Source: Isoetes taiwanensis (Eukaryota; Streptophyta; Lycopodiopsida; Isoetales; Isoetaceae). From it: a stretch of 64,000 nt of DNA. The notes under the pieces are model-generated. The model was not told the DNA's origin. It made no database searches and saw nothing but the letters and a program-made list of their open reading frames with translations. This document shows positions 47,800 to 57,660 of this stretch, in pieces. Each line of letters opens with the position of its first letter. The stretch's first letter is position 1. The stretch is from assembly GCA_021234155.1 (NCBI GenBank), contig JAJEKV010000022.1, positions 3,405,996-3,469,995 of the forward strand, read 5' to 3'. The translations under genes were made by a program, and so were the position numbers.

Positions 47800-48427
47800 T
47801 GTTGAAATTAGGTTTGAGTCATCACATATTCTGTTGACAAAAATGATTCATTGAAGTTGTATATACAGTGTACATAAGTTATACAGGAGATTGTACAGAG
47901 ATTGGCTAGACCTAATTTGCAGTCCAGTGAAAATAGCATACCATTGAACTTATAGTGGTTCACATGATAATGGTCTTTACACCATATTGCAATGGTTGAG
48001 CTTATACATATTAAATGGTTGGGATTATCCCATTTGTATAGCACTTGGGGCCCGATGCAATGGAGGGAAACTCCATATGAATAGGAGCTCGGCTAGGCGG
48101 CCGGATCCGATGCCATAACCGCCGAGACTTGCATTATAAAAGATTCAAGAGGCCGGTTCACAAATTGGACTGGTCAGGAGTATAATCTAAGGAGGAATTA
48201 CTGCTTGTTTCGGACTTGTTCGATTGTATTCTCTTCGGGTCAAACTTGAGTCAATCCCATTTCTACAGTAATTTTTTGCTACAGTTATCCTAAGGTTTAT
48301 TGAAATATTGTTTCTTGAAAGTTCGTTATCTTAGGAATTATTATATGATGATCATTGTCTTGATGTAATTCATGAATTCATCAAGCAATATTGAAATAGA
48401 TTGGAATAAGATTCTCTATTTCTAACA
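47800..48427 (+). repeat. 5' LTR of Copia element
   Basis: 628 bp, from TGTTGAAATTAGG to TTTCTAACA. Promoter-like TATAAAAG (TTGCATTATAAAAGATTC, about 48131-48148) sits in the expected middle position. Confidence 0.96.
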
Positions 48428-48428
48428 T

Positions 48429-48440
48429 TGGTATCAGAGC
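48429..48440 (+). other. Primer binding site (initiator Met tRNA)
   Basis: TGGTATCAGAGC starts one base after the LTR end. It is the usual plant Copia primer site complementary to the 3' end of initiator tRNA-Met. Confidence 0.95.
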
Positions 48441-48480
48441 AGTTACCAGGAACTAAGCATTCACAGAAAAGTTATTCATC

Positions 48481-51400
48481 ATGTCAAGCAGGTTTGGAGC
48501 TAGTTTACTGAGCACTGTAGAAGTTTATAAAGGAGGCCCGGGGTTTCAAGTTTGGAAAGATGCAATCAAGCATATTTTGGAAGTGGAGGACCTCTGGGAT
48601 CTTGTAGATCCAGATGGTGTAACAACAAATGTGGACTTCAATACCCTCACAAGGTCAGTATCTGAAAGTTCAGTTAACATAAGGCAAAGTGCAGGTGCTG
48701 TGCCACCAAATGCAGAAGGTTTAGCAGGGAGCAGTCAAGTCAGGACTGGGAGATCTTTGTACTCAAGGCTTAAAGAAGCTCAAGGAATAATTACATGCAA
48801 GGTAAGCCCTACTATAAGGCTTAAACTTAGAAATATGAATCCAAAACAAATGTGGTCATATCTTTTGAAACATTTTGAAGAAAAAACATCCTCTCAGATT
48901 GATCTTCTTGAAAATGAGTTAAGAAATCTTAAGTTAAAGGAAGAGGGGGATGTAGCAGAGTTTTTCAACACATTTGATAATATTGTTGCTGACTTGGCTG
49001 GGGCAGGAGTGAATATCTCTGAGAGAAGTCAGGTCTTACAAATTTCTAGGGCAGTAAGTGACAATGAAAACTTGTCTTTGTTCATAAGAAACATGAGTAA
49101 AACAAGGGAAGAAGCTGACAATACCTTGAGAACTGAGTATGAACAGAAGAAAATAATGAGAGAAGGAGAGGAAACTTCTGAAATCCTCTTTGCTGGAAAA
49201 AAGGGGCAACCAACATGTTACAATTGCAATGAGCCTGGTCACTTTAAAAATGAGTGTCCAAAGAACAAAAGAGAATTCAATTGTTATACATGTGGTGGAA
49301 AGGGACATGTGGCAGCCAAATGTCCAACTCCAAAAGATTATGGCAGAAACAAAAATAAAGGGTCTGCAAGTAGAGGAGGAAGAATAAATTCAGGAAGGGG
49401 TCGTGGCAGAAAACCAACTGGTACTTTTGTGACTAGGGAGCAAGAAGAAAAGGAAAAATCTGATGTTGATGATGAAGATGAGGTAAGCCTTGCTTTTAAT
49501 GTTGTTGAGAAAAATCAGCTTGCTAACAAATCTGAAACTCTTGTAGTTGATAGTGGAGCTGAAAGATCAGTAGTCCAATCTACTGATTTGCTAAAAAATG
49601 TCTCAACTTCACACTCTAGAAGAATTCAAGTTGGAAATGGAGACACTCAAGAAATTGAAGGGAGGGGTCTTTTGCAGCTCATAGATCTTGATGGGAACAT
49701 AGTAGACATTGAGAATGTGTTGTGTGTTCCTACAATCATTAAAAATCTAATTTCTGTAAGCCAGCTAGTTGACTTAGGCTACAAAGTCAATTTTGACTCT
49801 AAAGGTTGTAACATCCTTTTTGGAAATATATTAAAGTTTCATGCAAAACGTTTTGGCAATCTTTTCCAAATGGAAGCTTCAGGACATGATGGTATTAATG
49901 CATTAATTTCTCCAGAATTTGAACTCTGGCATGACAGGTTGGCCCACACACATTGCAATAATCTGAAATACTTAGCCAAGAAGGGATGGCTAAAATGCAA
50001 AGATATTAAATCTGACAATTTCAAGTGTGAGGGATGCATTCTTGGGAAAACAAATAGGCTGCCATTCAAACACTCAAAAACAAGGGCAAAGGATGTACTT
50101 GAGCTAGTACATACCGACTTGTGTGGCCCTTTAAATGTGAGAGGAAGAACAAATAAAAGATATTTTATATCTTTCATTGATGATTTCAGCAGAAAATGCA
50201 AAGTTTACTGTTTAGAAAGAAAGTCTCAAGCATTAAATGCTTTCAAACAATATGTACATGAAATGGAAAGGGAGACAGGAAGGAAGTTAAAGTGCATTAG
50301 GTCTGACAGGGGAGGCGAATATTTATCAGCCAAATTCAGACTTTTTTGTATAACTCATGGTATTAGAAGGCAACTAACTTGCAGGTACACCCCCCAACAA
50401 AATGGAGTAGCTGAGAGGAAAAACAGAACCATTATGGATGCTGTAAGATCCATGATCAAGAGGAGTGGCTTACCAAACTTTCTGTGGGAGGAAGCTTTAA
50501 AGGCTGCAATCATGATCCAAAACAAATTGCCTTCATCGAGCATTAAAGGTAACATACCTGATTTGTTATGGTCAAGTACTAATGCTAGCATAGATTATGA
50601 TTTTTTCAAAGCATATGGTTGTTTAGCATATGTACATGTTCCAAAGGAATTGAGGCAGAAATTAGATGACAAAGCAAACATTGGGTATCTTGTGGGATAT
50701 GATGAGGAATCAAAAGGGTATAGAGTTTATATACCAGAGAGCAGAGCAATTATTATTAGCAGAGACACAATATTTGATGAACAGGTGTTTTACAAAGATA
50801 AACATCAAAGGAAAACAGTTTGTGATAAAAGGGACAAGGATGAGACAAAGACACAGCAAGCATCAGATTTAGACTCAGATCAAGAAGAAGAGAATATGTT
50901 AGCAGAACCAAATGGTGACACAAACACTGAAAACAATGAGGCAGCAAACATTGAAAATACCACTATCCCATTAGGTGCCTCCAGCAAAAGAAGAACTCAG
51001 GTGGAGAAATTGTTGGAAAATGTACATGAAAATGTTGATCATTATGGTAGAAATGAATTGGGAAGAAGCAGGAGGTTAGAAAAGCAACATATTGAATATG
51101 AACAAATTATGGCAATACTTGAAAATATTCCAATCCCACAGTCTTATGAGGAAGCAATTGAGAGTGAGCATAAGGAACAGTGGCTTAAAGCCATGAAGGA
51201 CGAGTTAGATTTTTTTGAGAAAACTCAAACTTATGACTTAGTTGACTATCCTACCAGAGAAAATGTTGTAGGGTGCAAATGGTTGTTTAAAATTAAGGAA
51301 AATTCAGATGGCAGCAGGAAATACAAGGCAAGACTTGTGGCAAAAGGATACACTCAAAAACAGGGCCTAGATTTTGATGAGACATACTCTCCTATTGTAA

Positions 51401-52677
51401 AATTAACCAGCATTAGAACATTGCTTGCAATAGCAAATGCACAGGACCTTGAGCTACATCACATGGATGTAAAAACAGCCTTCCTTAATGCTAAACTGGA
51501 GGAAAAAGTTTTTATGCAACAGGCTCCAGGATTTGAGCAACAAATTAACAAAGTTTGGAGACTAAATAGAGCTGTGTACGGCCTGAAACAGTCCCCTAGG
51601 GAGTGGTATGTATGCATGGATAATTTCCTTAAGGAACAAGGGTTTGAGAAGCTCAAGAATGATGGCAACCTCTACAGGTACAAACAAGCAGAAAACTTTT
51701 GCATCATAGCCTTGTATGTTGATGACTGCATTATGGCAGCAAATCACACAAGTATATTAAATCATTGTAAAGGGATCTTAAGTTCAAGATTTGAAATGTC
51801 AGATCTAGGGGAACTAAGACACTTCTTGGGCATTGAAGTATGCAGAAACAGGGACCAAAAGATATTGAAGCTGCAGCAATCCAAACATGTAGAAAACATG
51901 CTTAAAAGGTTCAACCTTGTTGATGCACATCCAGCAAAATGCCCTGCAGTACCAGGACATAGATTGACAGAAGAAAAAGATCTCACTGAAAAGGACATCA
52001 AAGAAATGGAGAATGTCCCATATAGATCTTTAATAGGGTGTTTGCTATATCTGGCAAACAACACAAGACCAGACATCTCTTATATTGTAAACATCTTGAG
52101 CAGGAGATGTCATAATCCGACCAAAGATCACTGGATTGCAGGTAAAAGGGTTTTAAAGTATCTTAAGGGCACAAAAACACATGGAATAACGTTCAATTCA
52201 AATAACCTCCAGCTATGTGCATATAGTGATGCTGATTGGGGAGGGGACTTGTCAAACAGGAAATCCACATCTGGTTTTGTTGTATTCTTAGGTGGAGGTG
52301 CCATTAATTGGAAAAGCAAAAAGCAGAATGCAATTGCCATGTCTTCAGCAGAAGCTGAGTACACAGCCTCATCATTAGTTGCCAAAGAGATTTGCTGGTT
52401 GAGAAGATTGCTAGAAGAATTAAATTGCAAACAAACAGGTCCAACTCAAATTTTTACTGACAGCCAGAGCTGCATTGCAATTGTGAAAAATCTAGTTCAC
52501 CATGATAGAACAAAGCACATTGAATTAAACATTCACTTTATTCGAGATTTGGCCAGCAAACAGTATATTGAGATGGTGTACATTAACACAGCAAAACAGA
52601 TTGCAGATGTCTTCACAAAAGCTCTTCCTGAAGTTAAGTTTAAACAGTTTAAGGTTGACATGCAGGTTACAGAATAG
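48481..52677 (+). CDS. Copia gag-pol polyprotein, 1398 aa, intact
   Basis: A single ORF in Ty1/copia order. Gag is N-terminal (WKDAIKHILEVEDLWDLV; SRLKEAQGIITCKVSP) with two CCHC zinc knuckles (from residues ~246 and ~268). The aspartic protease has the VVDSGAERSVV site (Asp357). The pre-integrase HHCC module includes LWHDRLAHTHCNNLKYLAKK. The integrase includes THTDLCGPL-like and FIDDFSRKC segments and YTPQQNGVAERKN. Reverse transcriptase carries VKTAFLNAKLEEKVFMQQAP and LYVDD (YVDD about 1079-1082). RNase H has YSDADWGGD, SSAEAEYTA and FTDSQSC. All catalytic motifs I checked are present. The ATG follows the primer site by about 40 bp. Confidence 0.97.
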   Translation: MSSRFGASLLSTVEVYKGGPGFQVWKDAIKHILEVEDLWDLVDPDGVTTNVDFNTLTRSVSESSVNIRQSAGAVPPNAEGLAGSSQVRTGRSLYSRLKEAQGIITCKVSPTIRLKLRNMNPKQMWSYLLKHFEEKTSSQIDLLENELRNLKLKEEGDVAEFFNTFDNIVADLAGAGVNISERSQVLQISRAVSDNENLSLFIRNMSKTREEADNTLRTEYEQKKIMREGEETSEILFAGKKGQPTCYNCNEPGHFKNECPKNKREFNCYTCGGKGHVAAKCPTPKDYGRNKNKGSASRGGRINSGRGRGRKPTGTFVTREQEEKEKSDVDDEDEVSLAFNVVEKNQLANKSETLVVDSGAERSVVQSTDLLKNVSTSHSRRIQVGNGDTQEIEGRGLLQLIDLDGNIVDIENVLCVPTIIKNLISVSQLVDLGYKVNFDSKGCNILFGNILKFHAKRFGNLFQMEASGHDGINALISPEFELWHDRLAHTHCNNLKYLAKKGWLKCKDIKSDNFKCEGCILGKTNRLPFKHSKTRAKDVLELVHTDLCGPLNVRGRTNKRYFISFIDDFSRKCKVYCLERKSQALNAFKQYVHEMERETGRKLKCIRSDRGGEYLSAKFRLFCITHGIRRQLTCRYTPQQNGVAERKNRTIMDAVRSMIKRSGLPNFLWEEALKAAIMIQNKLPSSSIKGNIPDLLWSSTNASIDYDFFKAYGCLAYVHVPKELRQKLDDKANIGYLVGYDEESKGYRVYIPESRAIIISRDTIFDEQVFYKDKHQRKTVCDKRDKDETKTQQASDLDSDQEEENMLAEPNGDTNTENNEAANIENTTIPLGASSKRRTQVEKLLENVHENVDHYGRNELGRSRRLEKQHIEYEQIMAILENIPIPQSYEEAIESEHKEQWLKAMKDELDFFEKTQTYDLVDYPTRENVVGCKWLFKIKENSDGSRKYKARLVAKGYTQKQGLDFDETYSPIVKLTSIRTLLAIANAQDLELHHMDVKTAFLNAKLEEKVFMQQAPGFEQQINKVWRLNRAVYGLKQSPREWYVCMDNFLKEQGFEKLKNDGNLYRYKQAENFCIIALYVDDCIMAANHTSILNHCKGILSSRFEMSDLGELRHFLGIEVCRNRDQKILKLQQSKHVENMLKRFNLVDAHPAKCPAVPGHRLTEEKDLTEKDIKEMENVPYRSLIGCLLYLANNTRPDISYIVNILSRRCHNPTKDHWIAGKRVLKYLKGTKTHGITFNSNNLQLCAYSDADWGGDLSNRKSTSGFVVFLGGGAINWKSKKQNAIAMSSAEAEYTASSLVAKEICWLRRLLEELNCKQTGPTQIFTDSQSCIAIVKNLVHHDRTKHIELNIHFIRDLASKQYIEMVYINTAKQIADVFTKALPEVKFKQFKVDMQVTE

Positions 52678-52683
52678 TGTGAT

Positions 52684-52693
52684 GAAGGAGGAA
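52684..52693 (+). other. Polypurine tract
   Basis: GAAGGAGGAA lies directly before the 3' LTR, 7 bp after the polyprotein stop; the expected plus-strand primer. Confidence 0.9.
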
Positions 52694-53321
52694 TGTTGAA
52701 ATTAGGTTTGAGTCATCACATATTCTGTTGACAAAAATGATTCATTGAAGTTGTATATACAGTGTACATAAGTTATACAGGAGATTGTACAGAGATTGGC
52801 TAGACCTAATTTGCAGTCCAGTGAAAATAGCATACCATTGAACTTATAGTGGTTCACATGATAATGGTCTTTACACCATATTGCAATGGTTGAGCTTATA
52901 CATATTAAATGGTTGGGATTATCCCATTTGTATAGCACTTGGGGCCCGATGCAATGGAGGGAAACTCCATATGAATAGGAGCTCGGCTAGGCGGCCGGAT
53001 CCGATGCCATAACCGCCGAGACTTGCATTATAAAAGATTCAAGAGGCCGGTTCACAAATTGGACTGGTCAGGAGTATAATCTAAGGAGGAATTACTGCTT
53101 GTTTCGGACTTGTTCGATTGTATTCTCTTCGGGTCAAACTTGAGTCAATCCCATTTCTACAGTAATTTTTTGCTACAGTTATCCTAAGGTTTATTGAAAT
53201 ATTGTTTCTTGAAAGTTCGTTATCTTAGGAATTATTATATGATGATCATTGTCTTGATGTAATTCATGAATTCATCAAGCAATATTGAAATAGATTGGAA
53301 TAAGATTCTCTATTTCTAACA
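52694..53321 (+). repeat. 3' LTR of Copia element
   Basis: 628 bp. I found no difference from the 5' LTR while reading the two side by side. Confidence 0.96.
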
Positions 53322-54025
53322 TTCTGCGGACTTTTTTCTGTATGAACCACAACTTCATTCCCCACTGCAGAGTGTTGTAGAGTCTTCAGCACAGTAGAAG
53401 TGAAGCTCCCCGTATTGAACAGTTTTTCCCTGACTCTGGAAATCTCCATTCCAAGCTCCCTGGATGTTAGGGTTCCGGCCTCCTTCATCCCTTCCCGATC
53501 CTTCCACCCAAGGTTCTGACAATTTAAAGGCGTCTGCCTTTTTTCGATGCCATTCGCCTTGCTCATGGAAGAGTGAGAATAATTTGAAACTGATAATTTT
53601 TTTGTGTGATAGAACTTACTCTTCTGGCAGTCCTCGACATGTAGTGTTAAATGCTTCGAATCTGGCGCTGAGACGGAGAGCACAACACCGATTTTCTTGT
53701 ACTTGTCTCCGGAGCTCTTCTTGTCCCTTTGGTGGAGAAACAGATCTTTCTCCTTCCCACTTGTTGATACCTCGACATACCACCAAGAATCTGCTGGTGT
53801 GTCAAGAAGCTCTGTCTCCAGTCCCTCGATGACGAAGAACGGAGTTCGGCCAGTGATCACTAAGTGAGTCTGCGGTGAATGCTGCAAGAAGAAAGGATGG
53901 ATCAGTTAAGGTATTCCGACCAAAGAAAAACCTCAGAGCTCACCTGAGGAGCCTGTCTTTTTCTTCTTGCTGCCGCTAGAACCAGCATCCCCTCCGGCGC
54001 CTCGCTTCTTGGACGGAGTCGCCAT
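53322..54025 (-). pseudogene. Broken minus-strand gene of unknown family, 5' part
   Basis: Exon 1 (54025-53944) starts MATPSKKRGAGGDAGSSGSK with a basic tail and ends at CAG|GTGAG. Exon 2 (about 53880-53620) encodes HLVITGRTPFFVIEGLETEL, DTPADSWWYVEVSTSGKEKD and KIGVVLSVSAPDSKHLTL, ending at AGA|GTAAGT. A third piece (about 53560-53322) encodes KEAGTLTSRELGMEISRVRE and TEKSPQ, where the Copia target site lies; the reading continues in frame into KPKDGEDD at 47799. The exon 1 to exon 2 phase does not join cleanly by my reading. The lysine-rich start suggests a nuclear protein. No family is recognised. Confidence 0.55.
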
Positions 54026-54947
54026 ATCTGTATGCCCCCTCATCCTCTTCCTGATCGGACCCTTCTGTAAATTAAGTTTCCTCCGCGCGTTGTAAGTTTT
54101 AGGACTGCATGTAAAAAAGACTGGGCGTGTTCTTTAATTTGAATTTAAGGACTAATTTGCAATCATTTAAGAAAAAAAGCGGGCTAAGGACATAGCACGG
54201 TCGCCTTTAGCCCGCCTAAACACTATTTCGAAATTGAATCACATCAAGGGACTTAGTGAGCGGAGCGTAGTTTATCTTCACTGCGGCATTGGCGACCTTG
54301 AGTTCGAGGGAAAGCATCGTATGGCGACTTTCCGAATGGCGCCCGCGATGCGGTAAGCCGCTAACGGCGCCTTGCTTTGTGTGTTTTTTCCTGACCGCGT
54401 CCCTATTGCAAGCGGTTGATTTGATCGATGAGCACGGAGACTAAGGTAGGAAGCGGAGAGGAGCTGCCGAACCGGGAACTCTACCTCGCTGCGCCATGGA
54501 ACGGGGATACGTGAGAATCGCAGTGATACAAGTATTAGATCGAATACACTCTTGATGAGACCGACGGAAGAAGCAAAGACTCTAGGTGAGGTGCGGGATC
54601 CGTGATCTGATGGCCCAAGGAATTACCTAGCGTGAAGAGGTGAGTTTGAGAGATGCCTATGTTATTTCGCTTGTGGAACATGTCAATGCGTGTTTAAATA
54701 ATGGAGCTGGCGATAAGCTCGACGGATTCATCGTTTCCTTGTCCAGCATTTTTCAGCCGAGAGATGATTTACTCTCTACGGGTTGAGAGATGCTCGGCAA
54801 GGAAACAATGGATCGGGGTAAAGAAACGATTCCGTTTTAGGTGTATTTTTTCATGGAGTGTTTTCTTGGAATGTTGTACATGGATCAGGCTAGGTCTAAG
54901 GCCCAGGAGATGCGGTTCAAATGCATCCTCTTGTAGTTAGTCGGAGG
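54026..54947. other. Region upstream of the minus-strand broken gene
   Basis: Moderately GC-rich DNA that would hold the promoter of the minus-strand gene. It contains a near-palindrome around GGGCTAA...TTAGCCC (about 54181-54217). No gene is supported; the 79-codon plus-strand frame at 54701 has no motif. Confidence 0.35.
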
Positions 54948-55249
54948 GGCCTCCACCCAGTCGGAACCACTCCTCTTCGCAATATTCGAGGAAGATGGTT
55001 CGAAGGAGAGTGGCTCAGACAGGCTAGAGGCACTTGGGACTAAAAACAGGAGAATACAAAGTGCAGTAGTTGTAGAGAATGCAAGCCTTGGCTTCCTCTC
55101 TGTGGTTTCCCTGTGGTTAGTTGTAGAGGCCTCCACCCAGTCCGAGCCCCTCCCCTTCGCAATATTCGACGAAGATGGTTCGAAGGAGAGTGACTCTGAC
55201 TGGGTCGAGGCCACTGCTACCATACACAGGAGAATTGGCTGGCTAAGGG

Positions 55250-55273
55250 ATTCTCGACTTGCGAGTCGAGAAT
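55250..55273. repeat. Palindrome P10
   Basis: 24 bp, ATTCTCGACTTGCGAGTC then GAGAAT. One C-to-T change at the central CpG. Confidence 0.95.
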
Positions 55274-55295
55274 GCGACTGTTGGCTTCCTGTCTA

Positions 55296-55321
55296 CATTC
55301 TCGACTCGCAAGTCGAGAATG
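55296..55321. repeat. Palindrome P11
   Basis: 26 bp with core CGACTCGCAAGTCG and CATT/AATG outer arms. One G-to-A change at a central CpG. Confidence 0.95.
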
Positions 55322-55373
55322 CCTTGGCCATCCAGAACTCCGGATAGTACACATGGAGTGCCGGTTGGTTAAG

Positions 55374-55401
55374 GCATTCCCGACTCGCGAGCCGAGAATG
55401 C
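55374..55401. repeat. Palindrome P12
   Basis: 28 bp, GCATTCCCGACTCG followed by CGAGCCGAGAATGC; two mismatched pairs, perfect centre. Confidence 0.92.
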
Positions 55402-55563
55402 AGACAACAAGCTCTGTGGTTTCCCTGTGGTTAGTTGTAGAGGCCTCCACCCAGTCCGAGCCCCTCCCCTTCGCAATATTCGTCGAAGATGGTTCGAAGG
55501 AGAGTGGCTCTGACTGGGTAGAGGCCACTGCGACCACACACAGGAGAATTGGCTGGCTAGAGG

Positions 55564-55587
55564 ATTCTCGACTAGCGAGTCGAGAAT
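55564..55587. repeat. Palindrome P13
   Basis: 24 bp, the second-unit counterpart of P10, with centre CTAGCG. This is the only core change seen that is not a CpG transition. Confidence 0.95.
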
Positions 55588-55609
55588 GCGACTGTTGGCT
55601 TCGTGTCTA

Positions 55610-55635
55610 CATTCTCGACTCGCAAGTCGAGAATG
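55610..55635. repeat. Palindrome P14
   Basis: 26 bp, the second-unit counterpart of P11, identical in the core. Confidence 0.95.
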
Positions 55636-55687
55636 CCTTAGCCATCGAGAACTCCAGATGGTACACATGGAGTCCCGGTTGGGTAAG

Positions 55688-55715
55688 GCATTCCCGACTC
55701 GCGAGCCGAGAATGC
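55688..55715. repeat. Palindrome P15
   Basis: 28 bp, the second-unit counterpart of P12, identical. Confidence 0.92.
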
Positions 55716-55988
55716 ATACAGCAAGCTCTGTGGTTTTCCTGTGGTTAGTTGTAGAGGCCTCCACCCAGTCAGAGCCCATCCCCTTCGCAATATTCGACGA
55801 AGATGGTTCGAAGGAGACGGTCTTTGATTGGGTAGAGGCCACTGCGACCACAATAATGGGAGAATTGGGTTGCTAAGAGTTGGCTGCAGAGCCGGTCAAA
55901 ACCACTTCCCCATAATATATCAGGAAGATAGAAGGAGAGTGGTTAAGACTGTCTGCAGGCCAGCTCTAGAGTGCACTAGAGCCTGCGT

Positions 55989-56012
55989 TTTCTCGACTCA
56001 CGAGTCGAGAAA
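55989..56012. repeat. Palindrome P16
   Basis: 24 bp, core CTCGACTCACGAGTCGAG with TTT/AAA arms; one CpG decay at the centre. Confidence 0.95.
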
Positions 56013-56151
56013 GCCGGTTAGTCGTCCGAGGCCTCCACCCAGTCGGAGCCAGTCCTCTTCGCAATATTCGATGAGCATGGTTTGAAGGAGAGTGACTCAG
56101 ACTGGTGGAGGCACCTGCGACTGCACAAAGGGCCATTGACAGGGTATGACA

Positions 56152-56335
56152 TTCTCGACTCACGAGTCGAGAAGGCTGCAGCAGGCTTAAAAAGAATGTG
56201 AAGACGTTGGATAGCTGTGTGCAATCCCGAATCACGAGTCGAGAATCCCTCAACCAGCCAACAGTCCAGAGTGTACACTCCCTCTTCTTGCCTCGCGAGT
56301 CGAGAAGTTTCGACTCACGCAGTCGAAGAAGAAGG
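56152..56335. repeat. Palindromes P17-P20 (decaying)
   Basis: P17 (56152-56173) is 22 bp with core CTCGACTCACGAGTCGAG. Further right are degenerate members near 56226 (CCCGAATCACGAGTCGAG), 56288 (CTTGCCTCGCGAGTCGAGAA) and 56309 (TTTCGACTCACGCAGTCGAA). Confidence 0.85.
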
Positions 56336-56450
56336 CACATACTTCGGGTGTTGGCAAGTCGAGGTATTCTCAACTCGCCACTCCCCTCTCGCATGTCTCT
56401 GCGGTGGAGGATATCTTTGTGAGTTAGAAATGCAGATTCTGTGAAGCAAT

Positions 56451-57324
56451 TCCTATTCTTGGTTCTTAGTGGGAGAAAAACATTCCTAGTTATGTTCTGT
56501 TATGAAACATTCTTAGACAATTTAGCTATATCTTTTGTGAATCTCTTACATTAATGCTCGCAATATCTTACTTCCTAACACTGCCTCTCGATGATTTCTA
56601 TCTCGGTTTGCTTGCTACTACTCTTACCACTATTCTCACTTGTGCACGTACAATGTATTCAATTCAACCACAAGCAAGAAAAAGATAACAAAACAGAAAA
56701 GAATACAAAAGGGAAAACGGATATGAGAGAGATTAGTGAGATTAATGAGAAAACAGAGAGAAAAGTGGAGACAAATGAGATTAATGAGAAAACATAGAAG
56801 CGGTATGAGAGAAATGAGATTAAAAAGGGTATGATATTACAAAAACATACACGGAAGATTTGGATGAGGAGGAGGCTTCCGTGTTCGATTCCATGTGGGT
56901 ATAGTCGTTAATAAAAGCGTGAATAAGGATTTGTCGGTACGTAAATTGTATCGAGGGGATTAATAAGAGCCTCTAACAACAGAATATAAGTAAAAATGCG
57001 ATAAAGGACTTACGAGAAAACTAAAAAAGCAGCAAAAAAGGGTCTCACTTTCTTCTCAGCAAGAACGCCCATTTCGAACACTCAATCTAGCGAGAACCCG
57101 GTATTGGAAGCGTCCCGATCCATCGACCAAGCTGCTATCATAAGATGGCCTTGGAATGGCTATCGCCTGATCGGAAAAGCGGGCGCTTAAGGAAAATACA
57201 GAGCTTGAAGAGTGATCAGAGAAAACAGGGGAGGAAGAATGGTCGGGGGGGAGAGGAAGAGGGTGCAGTTAATTCTGGCCGCACCCTCGAACCTCTAAAA
57301 AAAGTGCAATAATAAACTTACGTC
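56451..57324. other. Intergenic DNA
   Basis: AT-rich then mixed DNA. A short imperfect repeat GAGATTAATGAGAAAACA occurs twice at about 56735-56800. Nothing else is recognised. Confidence 0.4.
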
Positions 57325-57419
57325 ATGTGTGGGCCATGCCCTCCATGGCGTGGCGATCTTGGATTAGCCGACATGGCCGCTTCGACCTCGAGGAGGGCGC
57401 CACGTGGCCATGACAAGAT

Positions 57420-57660
57420 ATTAAAGGTTAGGTTATATGTTTATATATGTTATCTTATATATTTAATATGGTTTCAATGGTTGAATAGTTTCAATGGTTA
57501 TATATGGTTTACAATGAGTATGGTTGTATAGTTTAATATGGTTATATGATTTTAGTTAATATGGTTGTATGATTTAATATGGTTATATTTAATATGTTTG
57601 TATGGTTTTATATGGTTCATATGGTCATATTTGTGGTGTTTGGGGCTATATGGTTTTAAT
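57420..57660. repeat. AT-rich degenerate minisatellite
   Basis: Many variants of ATGGTTATATGGTTTAAT in about 240 bp. It ends at TTTTTCATTCAG|GGAG, which could serve as a splice acceptor for the following reading frame. Confidence 0.8.

Larger units (their letters stand above)
47800..53321 (+). mobile_element. Complete Ty1/copia LTR retrotransposon, 5522 bp
   Basis: It has two 628-bp LTRs that look identical by eye, a TG...CA boundary, a 5-bp target duplication TTCTG (47795-47799 and 53322-53326), a primer site, one unbroken gag-pol ORF and a polypurine tract. Identical LTRs and an open ORF mean a very recent insertion that may still be mobile. It interrupts an exon of the minus-strand broken gene. 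Confidence 0.97.
55128..55760. repeat. 314-bp tandem repeat, two full units
   Basis: Each unit holds one long hairpin followed by three short palindromes in fixed order (ATTCTCGACT..., CATTCTCGACT..., GCATTCCCGACT...). A partial third unit (to about 55860) has the hairpin only. The short plus-strand and minus-strand open frames here follow the repeat and are not convincing genes. Confidence 0.9.
54948..56112. repeat. Array of five imperfect hairpins
   Basis: Five modules of about 85 bp (54948-55033, 55128-55212, 55442-55526, 55756-55840, 56030-56112). Each is an inverted repeat: the left arm GGCCTCCACCCAGTCCGAG... pairs with the right arm ...GACTGGGTCGAGGCC. About 27 of 32 positions match in module 2, around a loop containing CAATATTCG. 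The middle three are spaced exactly 314 bp apart. Confidence 0.85.

Noticed and set aside
47808-48044. 78-codon minus-strand frame in the LTRs
   Set aside because: It occurs identically in both LTRs, antisense, with no motif; a by-product of LTR sequence.
49036-52430. Many antisense frames across the Copia polyprotein
   Set aside because: They are shadows of the intact gag-pol frame.
55102-55876. Overlapping frames with repeated ASTQSEPLPFAIF segments
   Set aside because: The same repeat is open on both strands and is explained by the 314-bp tandem hairpin units.
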